64,000 nt of DNA from Achatina immaculata (GCA_009760885.1 CM019713.1:9191180-9255179), one strand, 5' to 3'; counted from the stretch's first letter, positions 11,300-23,587 are shown. Made by a program: numbers and translations. The notes: generated from the sequence alone by a model not told the origin.

Positions 11300-12180
11300 T
11301 TCTGCTTTTGTTTTCTGATGTTTTAGTTCTGTTATTATAATCTAGCGTTTAAGTTCTGTTATTGTTATCTAGTGTTCAAGTTCTGTTATTGTTATTTAGT
11401 GTTTAAGTTCTGTTATTATTATCTAGTGTTTAAGTTCTGTTATTGTTATTTAGTGTTTAAGTTCTGTTGTCGTTATTATCTAGTGTTTAAGTTCTGTTAT
11501 TGTTATCTAGTGTTTAGGTTTTGTTATTGTTATTTAGTGTTTACGTTCTGTTATTATTATCTAGTGTTTACGTTCTGTTATTATTATCTAGTGTTTAAGT
11601 TCTGTTATTGTTATCTAGTGTTTAAGTTCTGATCTTATTATTTAGTGTTTAAGCTGTGTTATTGTTATCTAGTGTTTAAATTCTGTCATTATTATCTAGT
11701 GTTTAAGTTGTGTTATTGTTATCTAGTGCTCAAGTTCTCTCATTATTATCTAGTGCTTAAGTTCTGCTATTTTTATTTAGTGTTTAAGTTCTGTTATTGT
11801 TATCTAGTGTTTACGTTCTGTTATTCTTATCTAGTGTTTAAGTTGTGTTATTTTTATCTAGTGTTTACGTTCTGATATTATTATTTAGTGTTTAAGTTGT
11901 GTTATTGTTATTTAATGTTAAGGATAAGTTATGTTATTGTTATCTGGTGTTTAAGTTTTGTTATTCTTATTTAGTGTTTAAGTTATGTTATTTTATCTAA
12001 TATACTAATTCTTTCACTGTTGCCTAGTGTTTTAATTCTGCTCTTGTTATATAGTGGTCTATTTCTGTTTTTTTTCTTTTAGTTCTGCTATTGTTATCTA
12101 GTGTTTATTTCTGTTATTGTTATCTAACGTTTTAGTTCTGTTATTGCTATTTAATGTTTTAGTTCTGTTGCTGAAATTTA
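11300..12180. repeat. 27-bp minisatellite related to 4740-6625
   Basis: Unit TCTAGTGTTTAAGTTCTGTT plus ATTGTTA, about 30 units. It aligns with the 4.7-kb unit base by base apart from a few changes, so the two arrays are related. Confidence 0.92.
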
Positions 12181-12199
12181 ATGTTCTAAGTCTGTTGTT

Positions 12200-12900
12200 G
12201 CACAGCTACTGTGTTATCTAAATTTTTATCGCTATTATTAGTTGAAGGTATTAATATCGCGATATTCTGGAATTAGTACATAATGTTGGTTAAGCATATT
12301 AACATCGTTATTGTTGATTTAGTATATTAACACTGCTATTGTTGGTTGACCAACAGACAAACGAAAATGATGTTTGCACAAGAGATGAGGGAAAAAAGAC
12401 CAAGGGGTGGACCAAGACAGAGATGTAAAGACAACATAGAAGAGGATATAAAAGAAATTGGTGTCACCAACTGGAGAAAGAAGATTAAGAACAGAGAGGA
12501 ATGGAGGCGAACTTTATCTGCAGCAATGAATCTTAATGGCTCGGAAAGCTGAAGAAGAAGAAGAAGAAGAAGAAGATTGTTGGCTGAGTATATTTTAATA
12601 TCGATATTCTTTGCTCAATATTTTAATATCGCTAATTGAGAATATTAATATTGCTAATGTTGGTTGAATTATTAATATCGTTTTTGTTAACTGAGTATAT
12701 TAATATCGCTATTGTTGTTTGAGTATATTAATATTAGTTAAGTATATTAGCATCACTATTGTTGGTTTAGCATATTTATATTGCTGCTCTACTAATGTTA
12801 ATATTACTATTGTCGAATGTCTTTCTATTGTAGATTGTATTAATATCACTATTGTGAAATTTTTGAATGTTTCTGTTTTTGAGTTGTTAGCCCTTCCATT
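12200..12900. repeat. Diverged 27-bp array
   Basis: Units such as GTTGAGTATATTAATATCGC plus TATTGTT, with many changes. LINE E inserted into it at 12346-12578. Confidence 0.7.
12346..12578 (+). mobile_element. LINE family E 3' end with GAA tail
   Basis: Encodes EMREKRPRGGPRQRCKDNIE, then EIGVTNWRKKIKNREEWRR and ends with a GAA microsatellite. This is the typical C-terminus of an endonuclease/RT LINE. The flanking TTGTTGGTTGA / TTGTTGGCTGA units belong to a 27-bp array, so it inserted into the array. Confidence 0.75.
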
Positions 12901-13011
12901 GTTGAATGTAGTTTTAGGAAGTGAAGGAGAAGAACTTTGATGTTGTTATTGCAGCCTTTCGCTTTGATTCATTCAATATCGGTTAAATTTTGTTATTATA
13001 TTGTTATTATT

Positions 13012-13201
13012 GGAAGGATACATAACGGGAAAAAGAAAAAGAGGAAGACCAAAACGAAGATGGCTGCAAGACATCGTTGACGATCTGCAAATGGATGCAG
13101 CAGCAGTAGGCCGTCTTGCGCACAACCGAGAGGCCTACAGGAGTGCTGTTTGTGAGGCAAAGTTCCGCAAGGGACATGCAAATGAATGAATTAATGAATG
13201 A
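13012..13201 (+). mobile_element. LINE family D 3' stub
   Basis: Encodes GKRKRGRPKRRWLQDIVDDL and FRKGHANE, with an AATG-type tail. It is flanked by an 11-bp direct repeat ATTGTTATTAT at 13000-13010 and 13202-13212. Confidence 0.9.
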
Positions 13202-13214
13202 ATTGTTATTATAA

Positions 13215-13685
13215 AGATTATCCCAATTTATCTCCTCCATCTAAATATGTCATTGACACTGGTGGTGGACTCAGCAAACTGCAACACAGCACGCCTTGTG
13301 TCCGGCAACACTTTTTTTTCCTCCATTTCTCGCGGTCTGCAGCCAGCGTGCCTAGCTGTACTGCGCGTTCTTCATCTCTGCTTCTGCAGTTCTTGGCCCA
13401 GCTTTTCTGTGGTCAGCTCCTCTCTTTCTCACGGTTGTTCGTCACATGATGATGCTGAGGTTTTTTTCCTGCTCTGTAACTGTTAACTGTAATCAGAGAA
13501 TAGCATTCCCCAAACTCCGAGCATTCCCGTTATTACTCCGCCTTCCGTTCCAACACCAAGAGCCAGTCCGCATACTGCTTGTGGGTAACTCGCGTTAAGC
13601 CACTTCTTTCAGAAAAAAAAAAAAAACAACAAAACTTCCACTCCCCCCCTTCTCTCCCAATTCGATCATTCTCCTGATGTGATTG
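13215..13685. other. No recognised feature
   Basis: Unique, moderately GC-balanced sequence with T and A homopolymers. No motif recognised. Confidence 0.45.
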
Positions 13686-13689
13686 CCGT

Positions 13690-14045
13690 CATTCAGCCTC
13701 CATTGTCGTCATTGCCTTCCATAAGCAGCCTATCCAAGGTGGCTCTTGCAGCCTCCTTCTTGTCCATTCCAGAAGTTCCCTGAACTGATGCCATGTCTGT
13801 CAGCTTGTCGGCTATCTCACTCCCGCGTGACCTGGGCAGTATATCCAAGTCGAACTGGACAACCGAGAGCCTTCCAGAAGCTGGAGCCACTCCCTGCGGA
13901 AGAAATGTCTCTTGATTCTCCGTAACATGCTTTGGGAGTCTGTTACAAGGACCCTGCTCTGTGCTTTTCTGGTTCTCTTCAATTTGGTGGTGTGTTCCGA
14001 ACCTAAGCGATAACAAGTAATATCCGAGACAAGGGACAACAATTT
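13690..14045 (-). pseudogene. LINE RNase H domain fragment
   Basis: On the - strand one frame reads STWIYCPGHAGVR and another continues GSEIADKLTDMASVQG, the GHxGxxGNExAD box of LINE-encoded RNase H. A frameshift lies between them. The end reads KKEAARATLDRLLMEG. RNase H occurs in I, R1 and Jockey-group LINEs, so this is a different lineage from families A-D. Confidence 0.75.
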
Positions 14046-14194
14046 GTACGTACAAAGAAATGAAGAACAGACTAAAAGTGTAAGGGAAAATGAATAAAGC
14101 TAACACATGTATGCAAAAAGATAGTTGGCGAATATTTTAAACTCTCAAGGAGCGACCAAGATGATTATAGGACTGAGAGCAAGATATTGCATGC

Positions 14195-14430
14195 TGGTAC
14201 ACGGTCTGTGCCACCTGAGTGTCTGTGACGAAGAGACAGCATCTATACCAGCTAAGTGCCTGTGACGAACAGACAGCATCTACGCCGGCAATGTGTCTGT
14301 AACGAAGAGACACCATCTATACCAGTTAAGTGTCTGTGACGAAGAGACACTATCTATACCAGCTAACTGTGACGAAGAGACAACATCTATGCCAACAATG
14401 TGTCTGCGGCAAAGACATCATCCATACCAC
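14195..14430. repeat. Diverged minisatellite of about 36 bp
   Basis: About six units containing GTGTCTGTGACGAAGAGACA and CATCTATACCAGCTAA. Confidence 0.82.
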
Positions 14431-14434
14431 CAAA

Positions 14435-15920
14435 ATATCCACAGCCAAGAGACAGACAGTGAGTACAGTTGTGTTCCCCCCCCCCCCCCACCCCGAGATG
14501 CCTGGTATACTCAGGCAAACGACCTGATCAGATGTCAGTCCCAACAAAATATGCCTTGTGATGCTGAAAACATGAGTGAATATAGAGACTAGCATGAAAG
14601 CTTAAGCAAATGATGAAGAAGTATCCAATACAAAAGAAACATATATAATATAAAATGAATATTTATGAATAAAAAAGAAAGTAGAACAGAACTGCTATTT
14701 AATATGCATGGTTGTGAATGTAGCAACCGTGGAACTCTGTTGCTGACGGAGATATTCGTGAGACTTGATATATCAAGTTACCAAAGCTTGTATCTACTTG
14801 CGTATAATACACAAGACAACATTTTGAATTCAGTACAAAAGATTGCAAGATGTATCCTATACAGATGATAGCAATATGCATCTTTTTTTTCTTTTCTTGT
14901 AAGGTAACAGAGAATGTTTGGACGCTTCATCGACTGACCCACCTGTTTAATTTCTGCCATAATATCCGCAACAAATCACTCAGGATTTCCAGCTAAACGT
15001 AGAGGTCAGGAAGGCCACGCCTACCCCAGCGGCGGAATTTGACTGAAATATTTTGACTCCGCCTCCACCGTTTTCCATCCAAGCTGGAGGCGTTGACGCC
15101 GCGAAGAAACAAAGCTCACCCAGTTGTGGTAATCTGATACGGGAAGGTGGGCAGTGGGCTTGGCCACAGAAGTCAAATTATCGGTAACGTGATATATCGA
15201 GTATCGCGAATTCCCCGCCGCCAACAGAGTTCCGTAGTTTGGGCATGTACAATCGCGCATATTAAACAGTTTTTTTTTTCTTTCCGTTCTCTACCTTTTG
15301 CTTGACAAATATATATTTCCACCTAGGATCTAAACGTTATGAGAAGCGGATAAATCCAGCGTTTGGCTTCGCTTGAGCGAACTGAACCATGAATTCTTCT
15401 ATCTTCAGCCGGAATACTCAGATATTCACAATGCCGTGTAAGTCTTTCTCGACGTATGCAGAAACAACTCCACAGTTGGCTTTATAATTTATTTCGGCGA
15501 TAGTTTGGTTCATCGCTGTCCAAGTACTGGAGTTTGTAATGCCCAGCTTGATATCCACGTTTCTGTTAGAATTTAGAAACATTTATCTCTAACCGGGCCA
15601 GTTTTCAAAGATCGCTAAATATTAGTAAATGAAACTATCAGGAGAAACGATTGTACGCGAAGGACAAACACAGCCATCTTGTTAAGAACATCAGCAACAG
15701 AACATCGGTTCAAACCATGACACCATCGATGATGACATCTGAAGGAAAGATTACCTCCAGCATGTATTTGTGCCATGTGAACTTTTTCTGAAGGACTGTG
15801 CTGTAAGTTTCAAATATTTATCGTACGCCGTACTCCGTCTTAAGTCAAAAGTCTAGTACAAAATATAGACGCGATGGACTTGTATCCCACTAGTGGCACA
15901 ACCGTGGGGCTCTACATGGT
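14435..15920. other. Unique sequence without a recognised gene
   Basis: Low-repeat stretch of about 1.5 kb. Several short open frames, none with a recognisable motif or splice context. Confidence 0.5.
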
Positions 15921-15924
15921 AGTG

Positions 15925-16362
15925 ATATGCTGTTAGTTCTATTCAAGTTCATTTTCACTTGTTTTTGGATGCTGTTAGTTCTATTCAAGTTCATTTTCAC
16001 TTGTTTTTGGATGATGTTCTATTCAAGTTCATTTTCACTTGTTTTGGAATGCTGTTCTATTCAAGTTCATTTTCACTTGTTTTGGATGCTGTTCTATTCA
16101 AGTTCATTTTCACTTGTTTTGGAATGCTGTTCTATTCAAGTTCATTTTCACTTGTTTTTGGATGCTGTTAGTTCTATTCAAGTTCATTTTCACTTGTTTT
16201 TGGATGCTGTTAGTTCTATTCAAGTTCATTTTCACTTGTTTTGGAATGCTGTTCTATTCAAGTTCATTTTCACTTGTTTTGGAATGCTGTTCTATTCAAG
16301 TTCATTTTCACTTGTTTTTGGATGCTGTTAGTTCTATTCAAGTTCATTTTCACTTGTTTTTT
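15925..16362. repeat. 37/42-bp minisatellite
   Basis: About eleven units around TTCTATTCAAGTTCATTTTC and ACTTGTTTTGGATGCTG. Two unit lengths differ by an extra TTAG/T insertion. Confidence 0.93.
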
Positions 16363-16499
16363 GACACTCCATTATTAGATTGTAGGGGCGTGGCACATCA
16401 CTTTTTAAAAACAACTTTGTTGTTGTTGTTGTTGTTATTTTTTATATTCAAGGCTTTTCTGTGATAAATTTGACCATATTATCTTACAGACAGATTCTT

Positions 16500-16895
16500 C
16501 AATCAGATATGGTATCTGGATCATTTAGTAGATCTGACATTTAGGTTTTTTTTTTTTTAGCAGATCTGAAATCTGGGTTTCTGAGATCTGAAATCAAGTA
16601 AATCTGACATCTGGATTTTTCTAGTAAATCTGACAATCTGGGCTTCTTGTAGATGTGATTCCCACTTTGGAAGATTTTTAAGAAGTTTTTAACTAGCACC
16701 TGGATATTCCAGTAGATCTAATTCACATTTGGATCTCCAGTGACATCTAATTCACATTTGGGTCTTCAGTGAAATCTAATTCACATTTGGGTATTCAGTG
16801 ATATCTATTTCACATTTGGGTCTCCAGTGAGATCTAATTCACATTTGGGTCTCCAGTGAGATCTAATTCACATTTGGGTCTTCAATAAAATATAA
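16500..16895. repeat. Diverged minisatellite of about 29-30 bp
   Basis: Units such as GATCTAATTCACATTTGGGT and CTCCAGTGA. They become more irregular toward 16500. Confidence 0.82.
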
Positions 16896-17471
16896 CGTAC
16901 GCTTTTGTCTTTTAATACATTTAATTCGCTTCTTTTGTTTTTTTTTGTTTTGTTTTGTTTTTGTTTTGTTCCTGGTAGATCTAATTCACATCAACGGCTT
17001 TTGGTTGATCTAATTCTTTCACGCACAAATACCGTGTGTTACATGACATTAAATTATATTAGTACCGTGCAGGACATCTTCGGTGATCATACTGCCCCCA
17101 TCTTATGCAATCTTCGACTTTCTCCATAAGTCCAAATGCTTCTCCCCTTCCCTTTTCAACCTGCTGGGATACTTTCTCTTGTTTCCCCATCTCCTCCCCC
17201 CCCCCCCCCCCCCCTTGAGTTTTCCGGTTATTACCAAGTTCTCTTAACTACTGTCACGCATAACATGTCCAAGGCATTTTGACTGTTTTTTAACAAAAAT
17301 TTTCTTATAATTTTAATTATAAATGGTTGATTAGAAAAGAAACCTTTCTATTACAATGAGAATTTTGGTATCGATGGAAGTACTACGAAAAATGAATGTG
17401 CAAACGAGTCTGTTTTCTGTCATTTCATGTTTCTGTATGTTACAGAAATAGTGCTGTACATTCAAGTAATA

Positions 17472-17797
17472 TCTTCTTCTTCTTCTTCTTCTACTTCTTC
17501 TTCTTCTTCTTTTTCTTCTTCCTCATCTGTCTCCCTGAACCTACGAGCTGGTCTTCGTTATAGATGATGCTGTGAAGATGTTGAGTTACATCATTACGTC
17601 GGATTGGGGAACTGGTCGTGGCAGCTATTTTCAGTCCCGGAGTGCAGCTACAAAGCGAGAGGGAGGGGGTGTGCAGTACTTCTTTATCAGACTCCACCAC
17701 TATGGGGACTATGACTAGGCCTGTTACTGGGAGTGCCAACGAAGAGGTGGGACAGGGTCTTGGTCAGCTACGGAACTCTGATGGCCAAACTGGACAG
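17472..17797 (-). repeat. Repeat G (GAA tail, read from the - strand)
   Basis: A repeat of about 320 bp. On + it reads: CTT run, GTCTCCCTGAACC, GATGCTGTGAAGATGTTGAG, CAGACTCCACCACTATGGGG, AGGCCTGTTACTGGGAGTGCC, GGTGGGACAGGGTCTTGG, CCAAACTGGACAG. The CTT run is the GAA tail of the - strand copy. No coding potential. Confidence 0.85.
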
Positions 17798-17867
17798 GTT
17801 CTGTACACTCATCCAAGGTATATTACACAGCGGTTTCGGAATACAGTACAGAATATGATAGCGTCAA

Positions 17868-18180
17868 TCACTCACGCATTCATTTGCATGTCCCTTACGG
17901 AACTTTGCCTCCCTAACAGCTCTCCCGTAGGCTTCTCGGTTGTGAGCATGATGGCCTGCTGCTGATGCATCCATTCGCAGACCATCAACTTGCAGCCATC
18001 TTCGCCTTGGTCTTCCTCTCTTTCTTTTTCCCATTATGTACCCTTCCAAGGCAGTTTTCTCTAGATTATCATAACGTTTAATGTGTCCAAAATATTTAAA
18101 TTTTCTCTGCTTAATCCTCTTCACTCGCCAGCCTTCTTCAATATTAAATTCTTGTAGTATGGATATATTTGTATTAGCGT
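17868..18180 (-). mobile_element. LINE family D 3' end
   Basis: The - strand frame encodes NIEEGWRVKRIKQRKFKYF, GKRKRGRPRRRWLQV and REAKFRKGHANE. A 5'-truncated copy, directly followed by a family B copy in the same orientation. Confidence 0.9.
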
Positions 18181-18189
18181 CACTAGGCA

Positions 18190-19022
18190 AGAATAAATAT
18201 CTTCTTGTATCTTATATCCTTCCTGTGCCGTTAAACATCACATAGGGCTCGCAAAGTAGTTCGCCAATTTTTCCTGTCTTCGGCGAGTCTTTCAACCTCA
18301 TCAAAGGATTTTATGCCTGTTAATTTGGCCTCTCTTAATAATGTCCTCTTCAGAGTTTCACGCGGTCTGCCTCTTTTTCTTTGGCCTGTTGTGTTCGACT
18401 TGATAGCTTGTTTTGGGATTCTCTGATCATTTCTTCTCATCAAGTGACCAACATATGTCCATCTCCTTTTCCTGATCACCCGTGAGACTGGTTGTTGTTC
18501 AGTCATCTGTCTTATCTCTGCATTGTTCTTGAATTCATTCCACTTGATGCCGAGTATTTTCCTTAGGCATTTGTTTTCAAAAGAGTCTAATTTCTTGTCT
18601 GCTTCTTTAGTTGTTTTCCAGCTTTCACATGCATAAATGAGGGTGGATATTACATTTGAATTGAATAGTCTTAACTTGGTTTTTGTGCTTATAACTTTTG
18701 AATTCCATATGTTCTCAAGATTCTTGAAGATCGATGCTGTTTTTGCAATTCTGATTCTAACTTCCTTTGTAGTGTCACCATCCTTGTCTATGTAGCTGCC
18801 AAGGTATGCAAATTGATTGACTTCTTCAATATCTGTCCCTTCTCTGTGTATTTTTCCATTTTGATTGAGAGGAATTATCATTATTTTTGTTTTGTCCTTG
18901 TTAATTTCAAGTCCTATTTTGGTAGCCAGTGAAGACAGGCTATCTGTTTTTTCTTGCATGAAATTCACATTATTACTGATAAGAGTTATGTCATCAGCAA
19001 AATCAAGATCTTCTAGATTATA
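18190..19022 (-). mobile_element. LINE family B 3' half, intact frame of 245 codons
   Basis: The open frame begins just after the FADD box (DDITLISNNV upstream) and includes INKDKTKIMIIPL, FAYLGSYIDKDGD, KLRLFNSNVISTLIYACESW, RRWTYVGHLMRRNDQRI and GQRKRGRPRETL. It ends at the family B 3' end (TTCCTGTGCCGTTAAAC on +). It is truncated near 19022 and is among the youngest B copies here. Confidence 0.92.
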
Positions 19023-19240
19023 GAAAATACATGATGTTTAATTCACAGAAAGAAAGCATAAGTCTAGGTAGAATTACTGTACATGGAAGATGGAAATACA
19101 AGTATCTTAACCAACATCAGGAGGCGAGATAAATCCTGCTTGTAGGAACTTGAAATAAATAGCAGAAGACTGTAGTGTCAGCTTTATAGCGTAGTTCAGA
19201 CATATAAAGGAGTATCATCCTTCATCATATTCATCATTAG

Positions 19241-19241
<1 letters not shown>

Positions 19242-19291
<50 letters not shown>
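19242..19291. repeat. AT microsatellite
   Basis: About 25 AT units directly upstream of the split SINE-1. Confidence 0.95.
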
Positions 19292-19297
<6 letters not shown>

Positions 19298-19436
19298 ATT
19301 TATATATTTTAAAAATAATAATAAAATAAAACCTGGTTAGCTGATTGGTTTACTAATTCGGTGGTAACAGTTTCAAGTGTCAGCAATGGGATTTTTTTTT
19401 TTCTGATACTTACCATAATGCTCCGGGGTCCACCCA

Positions 19437-19835
19437 TTCATTCATTTGCATTTCCCCCTGCGGAACTTTGCCGCCTTAACATCTCTCCTGTAGGCCTCTC
19501 GGTTGTAAGCAAGATGACCTGCTGCTGATGCATCCATTTGCAGATCATCAACGATGTCTTGCAGCCATTTTCGCCTTGGTCTTCCTCTCTTTCTTTTTTT
19601 ACCATTCCAATACTGTCTTCTCTAGATTATCATGACTTTTAATGTGTCCAAAATATTTAAGTTTTCTCTCTTTAATCCTCTTTACTAGCCAGCCTTCTTC
19701 AACATTAAATTCTTCTAGTATGGATATATTTGTTCTTTTTTGTGTCCATGGTATTTGAAGAACTCTTCTGTAGCATTTACATTCAAATTCGTTTATGCGT
19801 TTTTCAGCTGTTTTGTTACGTGTCCAGGTCTCACA
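19437..19835 (-). mobile_element. LINE family D 3' end nested in SINE-1
   Basis: Shows D features on the - strand: AATG-type tail at 19437, GCATTT..GGAACTTTGCC, and the EEGWLVKRIKERKLKYFGHI segment. A 10-bp direct repeat GGTCCACCCA flanks it at 19427-19436 and 19836-19845. Confidence 0.92.
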
Positions 19836-19885
19836 GGTCCACCCAGCCTCTAAAAATGGGTACCAGAGAAATCTGAGAAGATAAA

Positions 19886-21925
19886 TGTGGCAGCACTCAA
19901 TGAGATAGAAGAGACAGATATAGATGAATTATGGAACTCTTGCAGCAAAGCCATAATCACGGCAGCAAAAGCAAGCGCTAGACTGCTAAAAACAAACAAA
20001 AAAGCATGGAAATACATACAAGAAAGACGAGCAGCAAAATTAGCCGAAATGATTGTAAAGACAGATCTTGGAAAAGTTTTGGCAAAAGCAACATACAAAG
20101 AACTGGAGAATAAAGTAAAAAATTCAGCTAGGAGAGATAAAAGAGAACACATAGACAATCTGGTGAAAGAAACAGAGAAAGCAGCAAAAACAGAGACAGC
20201 AAAACTCTATATAACATACAAAAGAGGCTAACGGGTACTATTACATCCATAAAAGACTAGTCTTTAGCAAAATTGGCACCCTATTAACATCAAGTAAAGA
20301 CCAAATGCAAAGATGGGCCGAACACTCCCAATAAATACTTAATCGACCACACCCAAAAGAACTGATAAACTTTGAAACTGACTTACCAGTCCCACAACTA
20401 AATGTCAACCTAGATGAAATTGAAACAGCAGTGAATTTAATGGTTAACAACAAAGCTGCAGGTGAAGATGAAATAACAGCCGAAATGTTAAAAGCTATTA
20501 ACAGTGACAACATGAGCCAACTACAAAGATTGTTTAATAAAGTTTGGAAAGAAGAAAAGGTCTCTTCAAAATGGAAAAAATGAATCATTGTTAAAATACA
20601 CACCTAAAAAAAAAAGGCAACCTTAGCTACTGCAATAATTGGAGAGGAGTAACCTTACTATCAGTTATGTCAAAAGTATATTGCGAAGTTATTCTGAATA
20701 GAATTAATTACTACAATGAGAGAAGAACAAGCAGGACTTCGAAAAGGGAGAAGCTGTCTCGAACAGATCTTTACTCTAAGAATAATACTTAAAGAACATA
20801 TTGAAAAGCAGAAACCATTAATACTAAACTTCATAGACTTTAAAAAGGCATTTGATAGCATACACAGAGATTCATTTGGAGAATTTTAAGACCATATGGA
20901 ATACCATCTAAGATTGTCAACATCATTAGAGATCTCTACAATGGATATGTTTGTGCAGTCAACACAGAAGAAGGAATGAACGAATGGTTCCAGATTGAAA
21001 CAGGCGTGAAACAAGGATATGTACTATCTTCCTTCCTTTTTGGAATTGCCATAGCCTTCATAGTGAAAAAAATGTTGCACAGATAAGATGGGCATTGATT
21101 GGGTACATGGGACCCAAATACAGATCTTGATTGTGCAGTCAATTACCACTGACAATGTGAACTCGATGCAAGAAAAAAAAACATACACCTTGTCTTCAAT
21201 GACTAGCAAAATGGGACCTGACATGAACAAGGAAAAAACAAAAAATAATGAAACTTCTCATTAATCAAGAGGGAAAAATATATAAAGAAGGAACATGTGT
21301 TAAAGAAGTACGCCAATTTGCGTACCTCAGCAGCTACATAGACCAGGATGGTGACACCAGAAAGGAAGTTAGAATTAGAATTGGAAAAGCAGCACTGACC
21401 TTCAAGAATCTTGAGAACATATGGCACTCCAAAGTTATAAGCACAAAAACCAAGTTAATATTCAATTCAAATGCAATATCCGTTCTCATTTATGCAAGCG
21501 AAAGCTGGAAAATAATTAAAGAAATAGACAACAGATTAGACTCTTTCGTAAACAAATGCCTAAGGGAACTACTCGGTATAAAGTGTAACGAATTCAAGAG
21601 CAACCCAGAGATATGGCAGATGAGTGAACAACAACATATCTCATGGGTGATCAGAAAAAGAGGATGGACATATATCGGTCACGTGATAAGAAGAAACAGC
21701 CAGAGAATCCCAAAACAAGCTATCAAGTGGAACACAACAGGCCAAAGAAAAAGAAGTCGACCACGTGAAACTAAAAAGACGACATTGTTAAGAGAGGCCA
21801 AATTAATAAGACATAAAATCCCTTGATGAGGTTGAAAGGCTCGCCGAAGACATGAAAACTTGGCGAACTGCGATGCGAGCCCTATGTGACGTTTAACGGC
21901 ACGGGAAGGATGTCAGATGTAAGAA
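19886..21925 (+). mobile_element. LINE family B, long but broken, nested in SINE-1
   Basis: It starts in the linker after the endonuclease (ARLLKTNKKAWKYIQERRA), then RT segments: AAGEDEITAEMLKA, EEQAGLRKGRSCLEQIFTL, LNFIDFKKAFDSIHRDS. The 3' third is open (FAYLSSYIDQDGDTRKEVRI, ESWK, GQRKRSRPRETK). Stops near 20232 and 20581, a frameshift near 20870 and loss of the FADD region make it inactive. A short ATAAA repeat at 19881-19885 and 21926-21930 may be the target duplication. Confidence 0.85.
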
Positions 21926-22139
21926 ATAAAGCCAGGTGTCATGCTGACCACATCACACTTTCATGTGCCGAAAGTCACGGAAATATGAGCCTAACTGTAT
22001 CCCCACTATGCCTTAATGGCATGCAAACGGGAATTTTTACCTTTCTATATATATATATATAGTTTACTTTCCAGTTTTGAACTCCCATTCCATTATGTAA
22101 ATATTGTCAAGTTCCCCAAATCTTAAAATGTGTCCTGCC

Positions 22140-22690
22140 TACTTAAATCTAAGAAAACAGCAGTTCGAGAAGTTGCCTACGTTTTCTTAAAATTTATCTG
22201 GACTGTCATTTTCCGTAACTGCTATTTTCTTTAGCTAGATTGTCAGGTTCGCTAATTGCTATTTTCTTAAAAGTTATTTAGACCATCATGTTTCTTGTTA
22301 TTTTCTTAAAATTTATCTAAACTGTCAAGTTCTCAGTTATTTTCTTAAAATTTATTATAAACTGTCAAGTTCTCTGCTATTTTCTTAAAATTTATCTAAA
22401 CTGTCAAGTTCTCTGCTATTTTCTTAAATTTATCTAAACTGTCAAGTTCTCTGCTATTTTCTTAAATTTATCTAAACTGTCAAGTTCTCTGCTATTTTCT
22501 TAAATTTATCTAAACTGTCAAGTTCTCTGTTATTTTCTTAAAATTTATCTAAACTGTCAAGTTCTCTGCTATTTTCTTAAAATTTATCTAAACTGTCAAG
22601 TTCTCTGCTATTTTCTTAAAATTTATCTAAACTGTCAAGTTCTCTGTTATTTTCGTAAAATTTATCTAAACGAAAGTTAGGGTTAGGGTT
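22140..22690. repeat. 39-bp minisatellite
   Basis: About twelve units with ACTGTCAAGTTCTCTGCTAT and TTTCTTAAAATTTATCTAA. It ends beside a GTTAGGGTTAGGGTT motif at about 22676-22692. Confidence 0.93.
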
Positions 22691-23014
22691 AAAATTTACT
22701 TAAACTTTCAAGTTTCTTAAGTGATATTTTCTCACATTTTATTTACAGTGTTAGATTTGTTACCTATTTTCTTTTCATGTGTTTTTTAAAAAGAAAATAT
22801 ATACGTATACATATTTTTGGTGTATATTCTTTTATTTTCGTGGTATTTAGAGAGCTTTACTTCCCTTTAGTAATCTATCAGTTCTATGAAATTTTGCAGA
22901 TCTTCTTCTTCTTCTTCTGCGTTCGAATTTGTTGATCACATCAGATCCTGAAGCCTTTTGACATGGCAAAGCCCGTAGTTCTCTCCAGATCCTGATAGGG
23001 TGCCCCAAAGCTTT

Positions 23015-23098
23015 TGTCCCAATGGGCACTAACACCATACCCCTATGTGCCTCTAAGGCATGAAAGGATTACCTTTGCCTTTACCTTTTTTACCTTGT
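23015..23098 (+). mobile_element. SINE-2 3' fragment
   Basis: Matches the SINE-2 3' end (GGGCACTAACACCATACCCC, TGCCTCTAAGGCATGA) without the tRNA-like head. Confidence 0.75.
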
Positions 23099-23254
23099 GT
23101 CATCTGGCCATGCCTCACGCCTCTATTAAATGCTACAATTTTAATTACATTAAGTTTACAGCTACACAGAGAACAGTTTTAAGTAAAATAAAAGCAAACC
23201 ATTGAAGCAACGAATACCTTTACAGAAGTAAGCTTATATATATACATATATATA

Positions 23255-23580
23255 TATTGGCCAAACACCATAAGAAAAAACATTTTGCTGGCAGAAATGC
23301 AGATGAAGCCACTGACAGCAATTATTGAGGAAAGACGCTGGCGATGGCTGGGACATGTGCTCCGAATGACTGACAATTCACTACCAAAAAATAGCACTAA
23401 GATGGACACTACAGGGGAACAGAAGTAAGGGTAGACCAAAAGAGATATGTAGAAGAACAACAGAGAGGATGTTGAGCAATAGAGGGCTCACCTGGGAAGA
23501 GCAGAAAAAAAAGGCAAAGGACAGGCATTTGTGGAAAACCCTTGCGGAAGCCCCATGTGCCCTGGGCACTTAAAGTTCAT
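23255..23580 (+). mobile_element. LINE family A 3' end
   Basis: Encodes NILLAEMQMKPLTAIIEERR / WRWLGHVLRMTDN and a GRPKE-type module with a frameshift. It ends GGGCACTTAAAGTTCAT followed by a long AT run instead of the usual AG tail. Confidence 0.85.
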
Positions 23581-23586
23581 ATAGTT

Positions 23587-23587
<1 letters not shown>

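Larger units (their letters stand above)
19333..22045 (+). mobile_element. SINE-1 split by two LINE insertions
   Basis: The 5' part is 19333-19436 (tRNA-like head, then GGGGTCCACCC). The middle is 19836-19885 (GGTCCACCCAGCCTC, then ACCAGAGAAATCTGAG). The 3' part is 21926-22045 (GCCAGGTGTCATGCTGACCA, then TTTCATGTGCCG). Joined, the parts follow the intact SINE-1 at 33751-34036. The two gaps are LINE D (-) and LINE B (+). Confidence 0.88.

Noticed and set aside
22140..22690. CRISPR-like array (regular repeats)
   Set aside because: The units are contiguous, with no unique spacers, and the genome is eukaryotic. The same holds for the other arrays here.
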